NCBI RefSeq assembly: GCF_029395675.1
Contig: NZ_CP115184.1
Location: 1,736,001 to 1,800,000 of the forward strand
Source of the DNA: Janibacter cremeus
GTDB lineage: Bacteria; Actinomycetota; Actinomycetes; Actinomycetales; Dermatophilaceae
Reading direction: 5' to 3'
DNA length: 64,000 nt
How positions within the stretch are numbered: the stretch's first letter is position 1; each line of letters begins with the position of its first letter. Positions 17,733-27,166 of this stretch are shown piece by piece. The position numbers and the translations under genes were made by a program. Under the pieces are notes generated by a model. It was not told the origin of the DNA. It saw only the letters and a list, made by a program, of their open reading frames with translations, and did no database searches.

Positions 17733-18584
17733 ATGGACCCACCAGTCGCGCGCCGCACCCTCGTGGTCTTCCACGCGCACCCCGACGACGAGGCCCTGCT
17801 GACCGCCGGCACGATGGCCCGGGCCGCGGCGGAGGGCCACCGCGTCGTCCTCGTGGTCGCCACGGACGGGGCGCTCGGGCTGACCGACGAGGCCACCTAC
17901 GGGGCGAAGGGGGAAGCCCTCGCCTCGACCCGTGGCCGCGAGCTGGCGGCGAGCGCCGACGTGCTCGGGGTCGCCCGCACCGTGGCTCTCGGTCACGCCG
18001 ACAGCGGCAGCGGCGCGGAGGTGCTGCCCGACCCGCCGGGGGGCCGCCGCTTCGTGCGGGTGCCCCTGGACGAGGCGGCGGACGCAGTCGCCGCGGTCCT
18101 GCTGGAGGAGCGGGCCGATGTGCTCACCACCTACGACCCCAGCGGCGGGTACGGCCACCGTGACCACGTGCGCGTGCACGAGGTCGGGGCCCGGGCCGCC
18201 GAGCTCGCCCGCGAGCACGGCCTGCCGGTGACGGTGCTCTGGGCGACCGTCCCGCGCGACCTGCTCTGCCGCGCCATCGACCTCGTCGCCATGGTCTACC
18301 GCTTCCCGCCCGAGTTCGATCGCGCGAGCTTCGACCGGGCCTTCAGCGCCACGGCCGAGATCACCCACCGCATCCCCGTGCGCCGCCACGCGAGGGCCAA
18401 GCGGGCCGCGATGCGCGCCCACGCCAGCCAGGCCGCCGACACCGGCGGCGGCGACCGCACCCTCGGGATGCTCGCGCGCATCCCCCGCCCCCTCTACGAC
18501 CTCGTCTTCCGGCAGGAGTGGTTCGTCGACCCGGCGGCACCGGCGGGGGCGACCCGCACCGATGTCTTCGAGGGGCTGGCATGA
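17733..18584 (+). CDS. PIG-L family LmbE-like N-deacetylase
   Basis: Encodes 283 residues. Zinc motif AHPDDEALL near residue 16 and HRDHVRVHEVG near 147 match the LmbE/PIG-L metal site (HPDDE plus H-x-x-H). Relatives deacetylate N-acetylglucosaminyl-inositol in mycothiol synthesis (MshB, Mca) or other N-acetyl sugars. It lacks features that would let me call MshB specifically. The start at 17733 (MDPPVARR) is preferred over 17715. Its stop overlaps the ATG of the next gene (ATGA), so the two form an operon, divergent from the glycosyltransferase. Confidence 0.85.
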   Translation: MDPPVARRTLVVFHAHPDDEALLTAGTMARAAAEGHRVVLVVATDGALGLTDEATYGAKGEALASTRGRELAASADVLGVARTVALGHADSGSGAEVLPDPPGGRRFVRVPLDEAADAVAAVLLEERADVLTTYDPSGGYGHRDHVRVHEVGARAAELAREHGLPVTVLWATVPRDLLCRAIDLVAMVYRFPPEFDRASFDRAFSATAEITHRIPVRRHARAKRAAMRAHASQAADTGGGDRTLGMLARIPRPLYDLVFRQEWFVDPAAPAGATRTDVFEGLA

Positions 18585-19630
18585 GCGCGACCAGCGACAG
18601 CCGGCGCACGGTCCGCCGCGTCGTCCAGGTCGTCCTCGGTCTCGGGCTCGCGGTGGCCCTGCTGTGGTGGGGGCTGCCCTTCTTCGCGCAGACCACCTGG
18701 GGCGAGGTCGGCGACGTGCTCGCGGGGATCTCACCGTGGAAGGCGGTGCTCTACACCGGCTTCATCGTCGCCGGCCTGTACTGCTACACCTTCGTGATGA
18801 CCGGGGCCATGCCCGGGCTGAGCCACCCGCGGGCCCTGATCCTCAACGTCTGCGGCTCCTCCGTGTCGAACCTGCTGCCCGGCGGAGGCGCCGTGGGGCT
18901 GGCCGCCACCTACTACATCGCCAGGTCGTGGGGGTTCACCGTCACGAGCGTGACGACGATGGCGGTCGTCACCGGGGTGTGGAACGTCCTCGCCCGCGCC
19001 GCGCTGCCGGTGATCGCGATCATCGGCCTGTCCTGGGGCGCGGCGGACCTCCCGCCCTCGATGCGGGAGGCGGCCTGGGCCGCGATCGTCACCGGCGCCG
19101 TCGTGCTGGCGCTCTTCGTCATCGCGGTCGTCACCGATGCAGGTGCCCGGAGCGTCGGGCGGGGACTGGACCGACTGGTGCGCCTCGTCCGGCGCGGGCA
19201 CACCGACGCGGCCGAGCGCGGCCTGACCGGGCTGCGGGCGCAGGTCGCGGAGACGGTGCGCACCGGGTGGTTGTCGATGACCCTGGGCATGGTCGGTTTC
19301 TTCGGTCTGTACTACGTGCTCTTCCTGCTGTGCATGTCCGCCACGGGGGTCGAGCTGCCCTTCGGACAGCTCTTCGCGGCGTACGCCATCGGGCGGCTGC
19401 TCACCGCGGTCGGGGTCACGCCGGGCGGGCTCGGGGTCACCGAGGCCGGCACCGTGGCGGCGCTCGTCGCCTGGGGCGCCGACTCGGCCGCGTCCATGGC
19501 AGGGGTGGTGATCTTCTCGATCTTCACCCACCTGCTCGAGGTCCCGCTCGGGGCGATCGGGTGGGTCGCGTGGAGCGTCATGCCCCGCGCCAGCCGGGAG
19601 GAGATCGCCCAGGCCGCGGCCGGGAGCTGA
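18581..19630 (+). CDS. UPF0104/AglD-type (lysylphosphatidylglycerol synthase transmembrane) membrane protein
   Basis: Encodes 349 residues with roughly eight hydrophobic segments. Hallmarks of the family are GGGAVGLAATYYIARSWGF in the first half and AYAIGRLLTAVGVTPGGLGV with TEAGTVAALVAWG in the second. This is the membrane part of MprF without the C-terminal aminoacyltransferase, which suggests lipid flipping or a role in glycolipid assembly. Coupled by ATGA overlap to the PIG-L deacetylase and located beside a glycosyltransferase, so a glycolipid or cell-envelope pathway is a reasonable guess. Confidence 0.85.
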   Translation: MSATSDSRRTVRRVVQVVLGLGLAVALLWWGLPFFAQTTWGEVGDVLAGISPWKAVLYTGFIVAGLYCYTFVMTGAMPGLSHPRALILNVCGSSVSNLLPGGGAVGLAATYYIARSWGFTVTSVTTMAVVTGVWNVLARAALPVIAIIGLSWGAADLPPSMREAAWAAIVTGAVVLALFVIAVVTDAGARSVGRGLDRLVRLVRRGHTDAAERGLTGLRAQVAETVRTGWLSMTLGMVGFFGLYYVLFLLCMSATGVELPFGQLFAAYAIGRLLTAVGVTPGGLGVTEAGTVAALVAWGADSAASMAGVVIFSIFTHLLEVPLGAIGWVAWSVMPRASREEIAQAAAGS

Positions 19631-19633
19631 CCC

Positions 19634-20440
19634 TCAGCCCAGCAGGCGGGCCACCTGGCGGGCGTGCGCCTGGTCGGCCACCGCGTCGTCGAGCTCCTCG
19701 GGCTCGAAGGGCCGACCGGTCGCCACCTCCGCGGCCCACCCGATGAGGGCGTCCGCGAGGCGCGGGTTGGCCGGCAGGATCGGGCCGTGGAGGTAGGAGC
19801 CGACGACGTGCCCGGTGACGGCACCCTCGGTGCCGTCGGAGCCGTTGTTGCCCTGCCCGTGCCTGACCCGGCCGAAGGGGTCCTGGCCCGCCCCGAGCAC
19901 GGTCGAGCCCGAGTGGTTCTCGTAGCCGACGACGTCACCGAACTCCGTGGACAGCACGACCGGCCCGATCATCCGCACCTCGTTGCCCTGCGTGGTCGCG
20001 TCCAGGATCCCCAGACCGGGCACGCGCCTGCCGTCGACGGTGACGAAGGACTGGCCGAAGAGCTGGTACATCCCGCAGATCATGAGCATGGGCACGCCCT
20101 CGGTGACCAGGCCACGGAGCCGGTCGGCGTGGCGCTCGAGGTCCGCCTCGACGGTGACCTGCCCGGAGTCCTGGCCGCCGCCACCGACCATGAGGTGCAC
20201 GGTCTCCGGCAGCGACTGCCCGGGGTGGTGCTGGTGCACGACGGGGACGTACCCGTGCCGTCGGATGCGCGCGGCGAGGCAGCGGGTGTTGCCCAGGTCC
20301 CCGTAGATGCTCATCTCGCGGGGGTACATGTGCACGAGGTGGATCTCGCCCTTGCCCTCGTGCCCGGGGTCGGCGGGACGGTCGGAGCCGGCGGGCTCGC
20401 CGAGGATCGTGACGTCGCGGGGGCTGTCGGGGCCGCTCAT
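19634..20440 (-). CDS. gatD: Lipid II isoglutaminyl synthase, glutaminase subunit GatD
   Basis: Encodes 268 residues of the CobB/CobQ-type glutamine amidotransferase fold. The nucleophile is the Cys in MLMICGMYQLFG (about 123) and the catalytic His is in GSYLHGPILPANP; IHLVHMYPREMSIYGDLGN near the start is typical of GatD. It supplies ammonia to MurT for amidating the D-glutamate of lipid II. Its start overlaps the end of the murT gene by 4 nt. It converges on the UPF0104 gene with 3 nt between them. Confidence 0.92.
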   Translation of the reverse strand: MSGPDSPRDVTILGEPAGSDRPADPGHEGKGEIHLVHMYPREMSIYGDLGNTRCLAARIRRHGYVPVVHQHHPGQSLPETVHLMVGGGGQDSGQVTVEADLERHADRLRGLVTEGVPMLMICGMYQLFGQSFVTVDGRRVPGLGILDATTQGNEVRMIGPVVLSTEFGDVVGYENHSGSTVLGAGQDPFGRVRHGQGNNGSDGTEGAVTGHVVGSYLHGPILPANPRLADALIGWAAEVATGRPFEPEELDDAVADQAHARQVARLLG

Positions 20441-21780
20441 GCCGGTCCTCCATCGGTCTCGGGGGCGTCGACGCCCATCTCGGGCAGGTCGTAGCGCTCA
20501 CCGAGCATGCGGCGCAGCGCGAGCATCGCCGTGTAGGTGGTGAAGATGCGCTTCGGTTCGCCCTCGTGGTCGGCGAGGAAGGTGGTCAGGGCCTTCGACA
20601 GGTCCGTCTCGGTGGCGGCGACGGGCACGTCGTCGTACTGCAGGCGCAGCGCCATGTCCCAGCCGCGCACACCGGAGGTGAGGGCCACCCCCTTCGCCCG
20701 CAGGGACTCGAAGCTGACGTCGTAGAGCCACGAGACGTCCCGGCCGTCCGCGTAGTCGTCGTTGATGGCGACCATCGTCGCGGCCGGGGCGCCGGCGTAG
20801 GTGCTCAGCGCGACGGTGAAGCCCGCGGGGTTCTTGACCAGGACGAGCTCGAGCGGGCTGCCGTCGACGTCGATGACCTCACCGCGGCCGAAGGGGGGCG
20901 CCACCGTCCGCAGCGCCCGCTCGGTGGCCTCGTGGCGGAACGCGGCGCCGAGCAGGTGCTTGGCCGTCGACGTCGCCGCGGTGGCGTTGATCATCGCGGC
21001 CAGACCACGCTGGCGCAGGGTCACGGGGCCCAGGGAACCCCCTTCGCCGTGGGCGCCGAAGGTGATGCGCAGCGACTCCTCGTCGACCGGCGTCAGCAGG
21101 CCGTCGCGCTCACCGGCAACCGGCGGCGCGAAGTCCTCCTGCTCCCGGGAGTCGTGCTCGGACAGCTCGCCGACGCGGTCGGCGACCGACGCGTCAAGGC
21201 CGAACCAGGTGACGTCGACGCCCGGCGAGAGCGTGGTGGCGATGCGGTTGACGAAGGGGTCGTCCCGGTTGAGCACGACCCCCTGCGTCGTCATCGCGGC
21301 CAGCCGGGTGAGCAACCCCGCGGTGTGGTCGATCTCAGCGAAGCGGTCGAGCTGGTCGCGGGCGACGTTGAGCAGGAGGGCATGCGTGGGGGCGACGGCC
21401 CGGCCGAAGTGGAGGGCGTGCGCCTCGTCGAGCTCGAGGACGGCGATGTCGGCCTCGAGCCCGCCGCGCAACGGCATCTCGGCGAGCATCGCGGAGATGA
21501 CGCCGCGGGTGAAGTTGCTGCCCGTGGGGTTGGTGAAGACCCGCTGGCCGTGGGCGCGCAGGATCGCGACGAGCATCTTGGTGGTCGTCGTCTTGCCGTT
21601 CGTCCCGGAGACCACGACGATGCCGCCCGGCACGTCGGCGAGGGTGTGGGCGAGGAAGGCGGGGTCGACCTTCTCCGCGACGAGGCCGGGCAGGGCAGAG
21701 CCTCCCGAGCCCCCGCCCCTCAGACGGGCTGCGTGGCGGGCGGCCTTGCCGGCGAGGGTTGCGATCGTCGTTCTCAGCAC
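20437..21780 (-). CDS. murT: Lipid II isoglutaminyl synthase, Mur-ligase-like subunit MurT
   Basis: Encodes 447 residues from a GTG at 21780. The Mur ligase ATP-binding loop VVVSGTNGKTTTTKML, the central LELDEAHALHFG and NVARDQLDRFAE, and the C-terminal DUF1727-like end (SFESLRAKGVALTSGVRGWD, then MALRLQYDDVPV) identify MurT. It activates the D-Glu of lipid II with ATP for amidation using ammonia from GatD. I find no cysteine in the whole protein, so the four-Cys zinc ribbon present in the MurT structures I know is missing (the region around EHDSREQEDFAPPVAGERDG). TAGGGT at 21792-21787 is 6 nt before the GTG. Confidence 0.92.
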   Translation of the reverse strand: MLRTTIATLAGKAARHAARLRGGGSGGSALPGLVAEKVDPAFLAHTLADVPGGIVVVSGTNGKTTTTKMLVAILRAHGQRVFTNPTGSNFTRGVISAMLAEMPLRGGLEADIAVLELDEAHALHFGRAVAPTHALLLNVARDQLDRFAEIDHTAGLLTRLAAMTTQGVVLNRDDPFVNRIATTLSPGVDVTWFGLDASVADRVGELSEHDSREQEDFAPPVAGERDGLLTPVDEESLRITFGAHGEGGSLGPVTLRQRGLAAMINATAATSTAKHLLGAAFRHEATERALRTVAPPFGRGEVIDVDGSPLELVLVKNPAGFTVALSTYAGAPAATMVAINDDYADGRDVSWLYDVSFESLRAKGVALTSGVRGWDMALRLQYDDVPVAATETDLSKALTTFLADHEGEPKRIFTTYTAMLALRRMLGERYDLPEMGVDAPETDGGPA

Positions 21781-21784
21781 CGGA

Positions 21785-22477
21785 TCACCCTAACGGGGCA
21801 CCGGGCCCCGGGCGGTCCGCGTAGTCGGCGCTGCGGGGTTGGTCGCAGCGCTCGGCGATGCCGTCCATCACCTCGTCGGTGATCGCGCGGAAGAGCCTGC
21901 TCTTGACGTGCTGCTCGCGCAGGGAGTCGACGTCCACCGGCGGGCCGAACCGGACGGTCACCCGGTGCGGGCGAAATCCCGAGGCCCCGACCGGCTGGAC
22001 CTTGTCGGTCCCGGTGAGCCCACAGGGGATGACCACCGCCCCGGTGGCCGCGGCCAGTCGTCCGACCCCGGTGCGACCCTTGTGGAGCATGCCGTCGCGG
22101 CTGCGGGTGCCCTCGGGGTAGATGCCGAAGGCGCCCCCCTTCGCCAGGTGTTCCTGCGCGAGCTCCAGCGCACGGGCCGCGGCCCGCGCGTCGGAGCGGT
22201 CGACCGGGATCATCCCGCCGAACTCGCCGAACCACAGGCGCTTGATCCAGCCGACGAGCCCGGTCCCCTGCAGGTACTCTGCCTTGCCGAGGAAGCCGAC
22301 CTTGCGGCCGGCCGCCAGCGGGATGACCATCGAGTCGACGAAGCTGAGGTGGTTGCTGGCGATGATCACCGGACCGGTCGCCGGGACGTGCTCCGCACCC
22401 TCGACGCGCAGCCGCAGGTACGCCCGCAGGGGCGGACCGACGATCACCCGGCGCAGGATCCATTCGCTGACCTGCAT
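21785..22477 (-). CDS. 1-acyl-sn-glycerol-3-phosphate acyltransferase (PlsC family)
   Basis: Encodes 230 residues from the ATG at 22477, chosen because GGAGGG lies 10 nt upstream and homologues begin near MQVSEWILRRV; an ATG at 22549, close to the guaA stop, would add 24 residues. Acyltransferase motif I is SNHLSFVDSM (HX4D) and motif III is YPEGTRSRDG. It transfers an acyl chain to lysophosphatidic acid in phospholipid synthesis. The gene follows guaA; co-transcription is possible but functionally unrelated. Confidence 0.87.
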   Translation of the reverse strand: MQVSEWILRRVIVGPPLRAYLRLRVEGAEHVPATGPVIIASNHLSFVDSMVIPLAAGRKVGFLGKAEYLQGTGLVGWIKRLWFGEFGGMIPVDRSDARAAARALELAQEHLAKGGAFGIYPEGTRSRDGMLHKGRTGVGRLAAATGAVVIPCGLTGTDKVQPVGASGFRPHRVTVRFGPPVDVDSLREQHVKSRLFRAITDEVMDGIAERCDQPRSADYADRPGPGAPLG

Positions 22478-22555
22478 CGCACCACTTCCCTCCACGTCGC
22501 GCTCTCCTCCGCCCCTGTGACTTCGCAACTGCTTAGGCTCTTGCGACATCGGGCG

Positions 22556-24133
<1,578 letters not shown>

Positions 24134-24174
24134 GCGGACAGGTTACCGGGGTGGTGCAGCCGCTCCCGGTCCGG

Positions 24175-24516
24175 TCACTGCGTGAGCGGGGTGACCTCGC
24201 GGACGACGCGACGCTCCTCGACGAAGGCGACGAAGGGGATGCACGCCAGCAGCAGGATCGCGATCATCCGCCCGACCGACCACCCGACCTTGAAGCCGAG
24301 GTTGGCGGTGGCGACGGCGAAGACCATGAAGATCAGGCCGTGCACGGGCGACCACCAGGTGAGCGCGTCGTTGCCGAAGCCGTACTTGAGGACCATCTCG
24401 ACGATGAGGACGAACATCGCCAGTCCGGCGACGATCGCGCTCACCCGGAAGGCGGTCAACCCGCTCGCGATCGCCCTCGGGTCGGCGGTGGCCACAGCCT
24501 GCTCGTCCGTGCTCAT
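24175..24516 (-). CDS. DUF3817 integral membrane protein
   Basis: Encodes 113 residues with three hydrophobic segments (about 22-42, 52-72, 82-100). The pattern LTAFRVSAIVAGLAMFVLI, then WWSPVHGLIFMVFAVATA, is typical of the DUF3817 family common next to SURF1 and guaA in actinobacteria. Function unknown. Its ATG overlaps the SURF1 gene stop (ATGA), so it is probably co-translated with SURF1. Confidence 0.83.
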   Translation of the reverse strand: MSTDEQAVATADPRAIASGLTAFRVSAIVAGLAMFVLIVEMVLKYGFGNDALTWWSPVHGLIFMVFAVATANLGFKVGWSVGRMIAILLLACIPFVAFVEERRVVREVTPLTQ

Positions 24517-25265
24517 GACACGTGCTCCTTGATCTCCTCGGCCTGTGCGGCCTCGTCCCGGCGCGCCGCCTGGCGCACCATCTTCGTCCACATCCACAGC
24601 GGGAACGCCGCGAACACCCACCACTGGAATGCGTACATGACGTTGCGCCACTGCAACGAGGTGTCCGGCAGGGGCGGAGGCACCCGCTCCAGGCCCGGCG
24701 CCTGCTCCCGGCCGTCCTCACTCATGGCGAACGCGAACCCGTTGTAGATCTCGCCCGGCCAGACGTTGACCAGCTTGGCGATGTCCACCGACGTCATCTC
24801 GCCGTCGGCGAGGCCGACGCCCTCGTCGGGGGCCTCCTTCGGGGCCAACGACCCGAGCAGCTCGATGGTGCCCGTCGGTGCAGGCGGTGGGGTCTCCCCC
24901 TTCGGGATCCACCCGCGCACCACGGCGAGGTTGGCCCCGGTCTCGGCGACGACGAAACGGTCGACGACCCACGCGCCGAGCTCGTCGTCGAGCAGGCGGT
25001 CGACCACGAGCACCTGGTCGCCGGTGTACTCGCCGGTCGTCGTCACCCGCTGGCCGGACCCGCCGTCGGGGAATTCCTCGAGCGGCTGCACGAAGTCGTC
25101 CAGCGCCACGACCGGGCGGTCCTGGATCTCCCGGACCGTCTCCGCCCGCGCCTCGTCGTGCGCCACCGACCACTGCCACCGGCCGGCGATGACACAGACC
25201 ACGCCGATGACCAGCGCGAGCGCGAGCAGCCCCAGGTAACGGGGGCGGAGGACGGTCCGGAGCAC
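24513..25265 (-). CDS. SURF1 family protein (cytochrome oxidase assembly)
   Basis: Encodes 250 residues from a GTG at 25265. Layout is that of SURF1: an N-terminal membrane segment (LLALALVIGVVCVIAGRWQW), a beta-rich middle with VLVVDRLL and VVRGWIPKG, and a second membrane segment near SLQWRNVMYAFQWWVFAAFP. SURF1 proteins assist heme a insertion into aa3-type cytochrome oxidase. TAGCCT at 25278-25273 is 7 nt before the GTG (leaderless type). The DUF3817 gene overlaps its 3' end. Confidence 0.88.
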   Translation of the reverse strand: MLRTVLRPRYLGLLALALVIGVVCVIAGRWQWSVAHDEARAETVREIQDRPVVALDDFVQPLEEFPDGGSGQRVTTTGEYTGDQVLVVDRLLDDELGAWVVDRFVVAETGANLAVVRGWIPKGETPPPAPTGTIELLGSLAPKEAPDEGVGLADGEMTSVDIAKLVNVWPGEIYNGFAFAMSEDGREQAPGLERVPPPLPDTSLQWRNVMYAFQWWVFAAFPLWMWTKMVRQAARRDEAAQAEEIKEHVS

Positions 25266-25333
25266 GTGCCCAAGGCTACGTGGGGGATCTGGGTGCCCTG
25301 GATCACGCCCGGACGCTCCCCCGCGCGGAACCC

Positions 25334-27166
25334 TCAGCCGGCGGCGGGCTGCGGCATACCGAGGTTCACCTTCGCGCTGGCGTGCGTGAACTCCTGCACC
25401 GCCCGGGTGCCCGGCACGACCGGCTGGAGACGCTGGTAGGGCTCGCCCTGCGCCGGACGCGGGTCGGTCTCACCGGCGTTCGGCCACAGCGAGAAGGCCC
25501 GCTCGGCCTGCGCGGTGATCGTCAGCGAGGGGTTGACGCCGAGGTTCGCCGAGACGGCCGACCCGTCGCTGATCGTGATCCCGGGGTGGCCCCACACCCG
25601 GTGGTACGGGTCGATGACGCCGTGGTCCGGCGAGTCGCTGATCGCGGCGCCGCCGAGGAAGTGCGCGGTCAGCGGGATGTCGAAGGCTTCGCTCCACGTG
25701 CCGCCCGCGAAGGTGCGCATGCCGAGCCGTTCGGCCAACCGTTCGGTGATGACCCTGATGCCCTTGTGCCCGGACTCGATGTAGGTCGGGTTCTTCTCCC
25801 CGTGGCCCTGCTGCGAGGTCAGGCGACGGCCCCCGAGCACACCCCGGCGGAGGGAGGTCGTCAGCGAGTTGTCGAGGCTCTGCATGACCAGCCCGATGAC
25901 GGTGCTGTCGGCGAAGTGGGTCCCCGGCGGGAACCACGCCTTCAACGCCGGGAGCTGCGTCGGCAGCGCCGCGAGCAGCTTGGCCAGGCGCGGGGTGCGG
26001 CCGGTCCTCGGCGGGGCGAGGAGCGTGGTGAGCAGGCCCATCGCGTCCGAGCCCTTGCCGTAACGCACGTTCTCGATGTGGGTGTCCTCGTCCGGGTGGA
26101 AGGAGGAGGTGATCGCCACCCCCTTCGTCAGGTCGTCCGCGCCGGTCGGGGGACGCTCGGTCAGGGCGCCGAGGAGGGCCTCGGAGTTGGTGCGGGTCAG
26201 CGCGCCGAGGGTGTCGCTGATGCGCGGCAGCTCGCCGTCGTCCTTCATCCGGTGCAGGAGGTTCTGGGTACCCCAGGTGCCGGCCGCGACGACGACGTGG
26301 CGTGCGGTGGTGACCCGGGCGCCCTTGTCACCGGGCTTGTCGGTGGCCTCGTGGCGCACCCGGTAGACCTCCCTGCCCGGGGCGTCGGTGCCCGGCACGA
26401 TCCCGACCCGGGTGACGGTGCGCATCGGCACGATCTGCGTCCCGAGCCGCTCGGCGAGCGCGAGGTAGTTCTTCATCAGGGTGTTCTTGGCGCCGACGCG
26501 GCAACCGACCATGCAGTTGCCGCACTCGGTGCACGTGCTCCGCGACGGTCCGGCACCGCCGAAGTACGGGTCCGGCACGGTGCTCCCCTGCTCGTGGGCA
26601 CCCTCCTCGGTGTCGAAGAAGACCCCGACCGGGGTCTTCACGAAGGTCTCCGGCACACCCATGTCCGCGGCGGCCGCACGCATGACGTCCTCGACCGGCC
26701 CCTCGCAGGGGTTGGTCACGACGCCGAGCATCGAGCTGGCCATGTCGTAGTGCGGCTTCAGCTCGGACTGCCAGTCGGTGATGTGACCCCACTGGCGGTC
26801 CTCGAAGAAGACGGTCGGCGGCACGTAGAGGGTGTTGGCGTAGTTGAGCGACCCGCCACCGACACCCGCGCCGGCGAGGATCATCACGTCCTTGAGCATG
26901 TGGATGCGCTGGATCCCGTAGCAGCCGGCCCTGGGGGCCCACAGGAAGTTCTTCAGGTCCCAGCTGGTCTCGGCGAAGTCCTCGTCCTCGAACCGGCGGC
27001 CGGCCTCGAGGACCGTGACCCGGTATCCCTTCTCGGAGAGGCGAAGGGCGGCGACGGAGCCCCCGAAGCCGGAGCCGATGACGAGCACGTCCGTGTCCAC
27101 GGTGCCCTCGAGGCCCTCGAGGCCCTCGAGGCCCTCGTCGCGTGTCGTGGTGGTGCTGCTGCTCAC
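25334..27166 (-). CDS. GMC oxidoreductase, ChoD-like, with a ferredoxin-type cysteine motif
   Basis: Encodes 610 residues from a GTG overlapping the aldehyde dehydrogenase stop (GTGA). The FAD-binding Rossmann motif is DVLVIGSGFGGSVAALRLS. The insert CTECGNCMVGCRVGAKNTL has C-x2-C-x2-C-x3-C spacing and is characteristic of the cholesterol-oxidase-like GMC branch. The C-terminal GMC region has HFLGGAAISDSPDHGV and DGSAVSANLGVNPSL. Position between guaB3 and guaA matches choD of mycobacteria. Sterol activity is unproven; other alcohols are possible. The N-terminus carries a GLE tandem repeat. Confidence 0.85.
   Translation of the reverse strand: MSSSTTTTRDEGLEGLEGLEGTVDTDVLVIGSGFGGSVAALRLSEKGYRVTVLEAGRRFEDEDFAETSWDLKNFLWAPRAGCYGIQRIHMLKDVMILAGAGVGGGSLNYANTLYVPPTVFFEDRQWGHITDWQSELKPHYDMASSMLGVVTNPCEGPVEDVMRAAAADMGVPETFVKTPVGVFFDTEEGAHEQGSTVPDPYFGGAGPSRSTCTECGNCMVGCRVGAKNTLMKNYLALAERLGTQIVPMRTVTRVGIVPGTDAPGREVYRVRHEATDKPGDKGARVTTARHVVVAAGTWGTQNLLHRMKDDGELPRISDTLGALTRTNSEALLGALTERPPTGADDLTKGVAITSSFHPDEDTHIENVRYGKGSDAMGLLTTLLAPPRTGRTPRLAKLLAALPTQLPALKAWFPPGTHFADSTVIGLVMQSLDNSLTTSLRRGVLGGRRLTSQQGHGEKNPTYIESGHKGIRVITERLAERLGMRTFAGGTWSEAFDIPLTAHFLGGAAISDSPDHGVIDPYHRVWGHPGITISDGSAVSANLGVNPSLTITAQAERAFSLWPNAGETDPRPAQGEPYQRLQPVVPGTRAVQEFTHASAKVNLGMPQPAAG
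27105..27140 (-). repeat. 9-bp tandem repeat in the 5' end of the GMC gene
   Basis: The unit CCCTCGAGG occurs three times in tandem (27105-27131) with a degenerate fourth copy (CCCTCGTCG). It encodes repeated Gly-Leu-Glu just after the start codon. Copy-number change would add or remove three residues without a frameshift. Confidence 0.8.

Noticed and set aside
27105..27140. Phase-variable switch from the 9-bp repeat
   Set aside because: The unit is a multiple of three, so copy-number change cannot turn the gene off; kept only as a repeat feature and a linker-length observation.
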